From Anas platyrhynchos (lineage: Eukaryota; Chordata; Aves; Anseriformes; Anatidae), in the NCBI RefSeq assembly GCF_047663525.1, contig NC_092587.1:43112501-43176500 (forward strand): DNA of 64,000 bases, read 5' to 3'. Shown piece after piece: positions 61,401-64,000 of this stretch. Made by a program: the position numbers and the translations under genes. Positions within the stretch are counted from its first letter, which is position 1. Each line of letters starts with the position of its first letter. The notes under the pieces were generated by a model that saw only the letters and a list, made by a program, of their open reading frames with translations, was not told the DNA's origin and ran no database searches.

Positions 61401-63550
61401 ACAGATTATTTTGACAGCTACCATCACAATAGAAAGTAGCATATCCATTACTTCCCTGCTTGTGTGCAATGTTGTCTGTAGTTCAGAATTGCACACTGAG
61501 GGGACCAGAAGACATTAATCTACAAGAGCAGGTCAGGAAGTGTTCATTATATACAGTCAGTGGCTTTCTAAATTATTTATTTATTTATTTTTAATCTTAT
61601 CTAGGTACCTAACAACTTCATTCATGGAACACAGACTTTAGTCTACAGATTCTTAACTTTCTTTGCATTAATGAGCACTCAAGGTACGAGCCTGATAAGT
61701 GTCTGGAAAAAAATGTACAGGAGCCATTTTTCTTTTTTCTCCTTTCTAAAAAGATTTTCTCCCTCACCGGTAATGTCTGTTGATGGCAATTTGGTAAGGA
61801 AGTTGCAACCCTTAAGTCATTACAGTCTAGTTCTTCCCCAAGTCTATGTGTAGACTTGCTCTGCTCACCAAGGGCTAAACTTTCAGAAAACACGCTCAAA
61901 AGTGTAAGAGTGTAGAGTTAGGTTTTCCAAGAACCACTGAATTAAAGCTTTTTTTTTTTTTTTTCAACTGCATGTTTTTTTTTTTAATTTATTTTAAAAA
62001 GCATTGAAGCAGCATGAACTCTGGGAAGGCCACTAACAAACACTTCCTTATTCTTGGTCTTATCCAATTCTACTGCTGTTTTGCTAGGAAGCTATTGCTC
62101 ATTCGCAGTAAAGAATGTGAAAATTCAAAAGGTAGGCAAAATCATCTGATTTCAGAGAATACTAACCCTTGTCTATATTTAGACAAGTACATTTTAAAAC
62201 ATCTAACAACACTACAAAACATTTGCATACAGCTAAGATAAGCATTATGGTTATCACTAAGTGGTAGCAAAGCAAGCTCTGCTACTGTTTAACTATTTTA
62301 ATGGAAAAAAAGTTCAGCTACTACTTCAAAACTTATTCTGAGTAAGGAAAAGCTGCACTTTATTCTGAGTAAGGAAAAGCTTAATAGATAAAATCAGAAT
62401 CTGAACAATCAAACAACAAATTTATTCTCAACTTAAGATAACATCCACAACTGAAACAAGGAGCATATAATACCTTATCAGCTCTGACCCCTTTCAATAA
62501 GCTGTAGGAATGTTTGTAAGCTGGGAATTTAATACTTTTTATTAATATTTGAGAAGTTTGGGCTCCATTCCAACCTTCCAAAAGAATATATTATTTTTCT
62601 CCTTTTGAACTGTCAAGTTAACATCATTTTGTGTTACAAAGGCAGAATTTCAGACTGACATTAGATCACAAGCTGCAATAGTATTTTGTTTTTTTTTCAA
62701 ACTAAGTGAGGAAGCACAAATTCATTTTACTGACTAATAATTCGATTTAAAATAACACTGATATTCCCATTCTGGAAAAAACATCACAAGTTCTTGTACA
62801 TGCAAGATATAGGAGAAAACCTTGTCTCCTCTGAAATAAACACTGCTTCAACAATTGACCTGCATCATCTGTGCCCATTTTCAGGAGTATAAATACAACC
62901 ATTAAGACTGACATTAAGATCAATTCTACATTATTATTTTTTTTTTAGCATTTCAACCAGCAATTCAACGATGGTAACTCAGACCCTAGTAATTCTTCCT
63001 CATTATCTCAGATCCTTCAATGCATTCCCTCATGATTGAGTTCATACTTACTGTTCGAAGGTCTCCAATGCGCTTTTCAAGTAGCATAGGCAGACCTTCT
63101 GGGAGGGCAGGCACCTGCTTGGGTGTCATGACCTGAGAGGTGTAGGTTGCCTGAGTGACATTTCCATTTTCTCCTGACAGCTCAGATACTGGGCTGCCAT
63201 CAGAAGTGCCATCAAGCAACTTGTCAAAGTCAATGTCTCCCAACATCTCCAGGGCACTTTCAGCTTCTTGCAGGAGCTCACGTTCATTTGTGCTACCAAA
63301 AATGGAGAGGACAGGATCATTGATCCTAAGATTCAAGTCAGAGATATCATTTCCTGCACTGAGAGAGGAAGAAGGAATTTTACTAGGGGTAGAGGTTGCA
63401 ATAGTCACTGGAGGTTTTGGACTAGATTCCTTCTTCCTCATGGCTTCCTTCTCCTTTTGAAATTTACGGATCATGGCAGCCAGAGAGAGTGAGTCTTTAT
63501 AAAATTTCTTTTTCTTCTTTTCAGACTTGTGTGAATTTAAGGCCATTACT
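43436..63550 (-). CDS. UBN2: UBN2, ubinuclein-2, HIRA-complex subunit (N-terminus outside window)
   Basis: Twelve minus-strand exons join in phase: 63550-63052, 59682-59612, 58881-58752, 57423-57305, 56687-56574, 55609-55466, 51968-51918, 51391-51349, 50675-49137, 45724-45478, 44694-44605, 43485-43436. They give 1,031 codons plus TGA, against about 1,350 for human UBN2 as I recall. Seen in order: a Lys-rich basic segment ([15 protein letters not shown]), the ubinuclein middle domain (about local residues 165-375, ending [17 protein letters not shown]), a KAKKK-type basic linker, a Ser/Thr/Pro-rich tail with SPKP-like repeats (about 725-770), and the end [11 protein letters not shown]. Ubinucleins bind HIRA and help deposit histone H3.3 in the nucleus. 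The HIRA-binding HRD should lie beyond position 64000. Confidence 0.95.
44605..44694 (-). CDS. UBN2: UBN2 coding exon K
   Basis: Acceptor CCCCAG|ACTTAC, donor ACAG|GTAAAG. Encodes [20 protein letters not shown] and PAHLQQAYT. Confidence 0.94.
45478..45724 (-). CDS. UBN2: UBN2 coding exon J
   Basis: Acceptor TGTACAG|TCAACA, donor CAGA|GTGAGT. 82 codons with a hydrophobic Gly/Pro/Val-rich stretch ([20 protein letters not shown]). Confidence 0.94.
49137..50675 (-). CDS. UBN2: UBN2 coding exon I (large Ser/Pro-rich exon)
   Basis: 1,539 bases, phase 0 at both ends; acceptor CTCAG|GACTCC, donor CAG|GTATGC. 513 codons without a stop. Starts [10 protein letters not shown], contains [20 protein letters not shown], then a long low-complexity Ser/Thr/Pro region with SPKP/TPKP repeats near 49540-49670. 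Probably disordered. Confidence 0.96.
51349..51391 (-). CDS. UBN2: UBN2 coding exon H
   Basis: 43-base exon; acceptor ATTTAG|GGCAAA, donor AAG|GTAAAT. Encodes the basic linker [14 protein letters not shown]. Confidence 0.93.
51639..51660. repeat. Perfect 22-bp palindrome
   Basis: Arms TAACCTGATAT and ATATCAGGTTA with no spacer, in a UBN2 intron. Confidence 0.9.
51918..51968 (-). CDS. UBN2: UBN2 coding exon G
   Basis: 51-base exon; acceptor TTCCAG|GATGCT, donor CTCC|GTGAGT. Encodes [16 protein letters not shown], the end of the conserved domain. Confidence 0.95.
54330..54510 (+). repeat. CR1-like LINE 3' fragment
   Basis: The plus strand resembles the 3' end of avian CR1 elements: AGGTTGCTTAGGACAGTTGTGG near 54376, a diverged middle, then CAGTCCCTTCCAAACTCAGC near 54474 followed by a remnant of the terminal CATTCTGTGA-type repeat. 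It is heavily truncated and diverged, so an old insertion. Identified from memory of the CR1 consensus. Confidence 0.7.
54519..54574. repeat. Long hairpin next to CR1 fragment
   Basis: Arms AAGTAGAAGGTAAAACC (54519-54535) and GGTTTTACCTTCTGCTT (54558-54574) pair over 17 positions with one G-T mismatch. Further pairing is possible inside the 22-base middle. Confidence 0.85.
54575..54640. repeat. AT/TG microsatellite tract
   Basis: ATATAC/TATATA units grading into TGTGTATG units, just after the 54519-54574 hairpin. Confidence 0.85.
55466..55609 (-). CDS. UBN2: UBN2 coding exon F
   Basis: Acceptor TTGCAG|GTCTCT, donor CGAG|GTAAGA. Encodes [19 protein letters not shown] through [20 protein letters not shown], the most conserved segment of the middle domain. 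Confidence 0.96.
56574..56687 (-). CDS. UBN2: UBN2 coding exon E
   Basis: Acceptor ATATAG|GTCGCA, donor TGAG|GTGAGA. Encodes an acidic stretch ([12 protein letters not shown]) followed by [11 protein letters not shown], the conserved 'FHWDD' motif of ubinucleins. Confidence 0.95.
57305..57423 (-). CDS. UBN2: UBN2 coding exon D
   Basis: Acceptor TCACAG|GATGAC, donor CCAA|GTGGGT. Encodes [20 protein letters not shown] and onward to QAKNA in the middle domain. The donor GTGGGT is weaker than its neighbours. Confidence 0.93.
58752..58881 (-). CDS. UBN2: UBN2 coding exon C
   Basis: Acceptor TGTCAG|TATTGA, donor CAG|GTAATG. 43 codons ([20 protein letters not shown]...) of the middle domain, including the [15 protein letters not shown] helix. 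Confidence 0.95.
59612..59682 (-). CDS. UBN2: UBN2 coding exon B
   Basis: Acceptor TTTCAG|GCCGCC, donor GGA|GTAAGT. Encodes [20 protein letters not shown] and ILL, the start of the conserved middle domain. Confidence 0.94.
62333..62381. repeat. Tandem duplication, 27-base period
   Basis: Two exact 22-base copies start at 62333 and 62360 (TTATTCTGAGTAAGG...), separated by five bases; a recent local duplication in a UBN2 intron. Confidence 0.9.
63052..63550 (-). CDS. UBN2: UBN2 coding exon A (first visible)
   Basis: Acceptor CTACAG|AGTAATGG, donor ACA|GTAAGT. One base finishes a codon from the preceding, unseen exon, then 166 codons follow ([15 protein letters not shown]...). It contains the basic KKKKK patch and an acidic stretch ([21 protein letters not shown]). 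Confidence 0.94.
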
Positions 63551-64000
63551 CTGTAGAGGAAAAAAATATTTCATTAGAATGCATGTGACTGTTAAAGGTG
63601 ACAATGGCCTTGAAAAATTTGGGAGTTTAGTGCAATTAAAAAGTTAGCAACAGGAAACAAGTACTTTGTGTTTCCATCTTCAGACTCTTGTACCAATCAT
63701 CTCAAACCCTTGCTTGTCATGTGATGTCATGTTCAGCAGATTTTTTTTGTGGGCACACTAAGTTTAGAGTAAATGAGATTTACCTTAATGTACGCAAGAC
63801 TTCTATTCAATTGTGGAGAAGTTGGCACAGTTGTTAAACTTACGGGTACACTAAAACACTTAAAACTTGCCTCTCTGACTGATGAACAAGTAGCAGGTTG
63901 CTTTAAGTTTAGACACACTGCATATGTTAAAGTAATTCTCTTCACCGCTAAGAATTTTTACGCGCAGGGTCAACATCCATATGCTACTCAACTGAGCATC
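63551..64000 (-). other. UBN2: UBN2 intron upstream of exon A (partial)
   Basis: No exon recognised; the preceding coding exon lies beyond the window. Confidence 0.7.

Larger units (their letters stand above)
55610..63051 (-). other. UBN2: UBN2 introns between exons A and F
   Basis: Introns 55610-56573, 56688-57304, 57424-58751, 58882-59611 and 59683-63051. The last holds a 16-base T run (61949-61964) and a 27-base-period tandem duplication (62333-62381). No other gene recognised. Confidence 0.8.

Noticed and set aside
1-64000. CRISPR arrays, bacterial operons, phage or viral genes
   Set aside because: The whole window is explained as spliced vertebrate DNA; no repeat-spacer array, prokaryotic gene order or viral gene was seen.

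Overview
The window is vertebrate nuclear DNA, most likely from a bird. The AT-rich introns are short for vertebrate orthologues, promoters are very GC-rich CpG islands, and the only recognisable dispersed repeats are CR1-LINE-like fragments, with no Alu or SINE seen. It holds three protein genes and one tRNA gene, all read from the minus strand, in the order UBN2 (right) > tRNA-Arg > FMC1 > LUC7L2 (left). This is the gene order I recall for human 7q34.

Right part (about 34.2-64 kb): the 3' two thirds of UBN2, a subunit of the HIRA histone H3.3 chaperone complex. Twelve coding exons (1,031 codons plus stop) join without a phase break. They cover the conserved middle domain, the long Ser/Pro-rich tail and the C-terminus. 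The first exons, including the HIRA-binding HRD, lie beyond position 64000. After the stop at 43436, about 9 kb of gene-free sequence runs to clustered AATAAA signals near 34.2 kb and is best read as a very long 3'UTR.

Middle (33.0-34.1 kb): a small GC-rich patch with a palindromic YY1-like site, a complete tRNA-Arg(CCU) gene with a T-run terminator, and FMC1. FMC1 encodes a 110-residue mitochondrial ATP synthase assembly factor in two exons with a 99-bp intron, and has an AATAAA nine bases after its stop.

Left part (1-32 kb): LUC7L2, a U1 snRNP-associated splicing factor. Nine coding exons (334 complete codons) run from a CpG-island promoter near 31.5-32.0 kb to an Arg/Ser-rich exon at 4360-4554. 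The last coding exon of the usual ~390-residue form is not visible and is inferred to lie left of position 1.

I found no evidence of a new multi-gene system. The items most worth checking are a possible unannotated cassette or poison exon in LUC7L2 intron 1 (23818-23888), an in-frame stop created at the LUC7L2 exon 9 donor with nearby poly(A) signals, the very long UBN2 3'UTR, the reading-phase barrier to direct FMC1-LUC7L2 readthrough, and several strong intronic hairpins. All exon boundaries were derived by hand from splice signals, frame continuity and remembered family sequences; no alignment was run.
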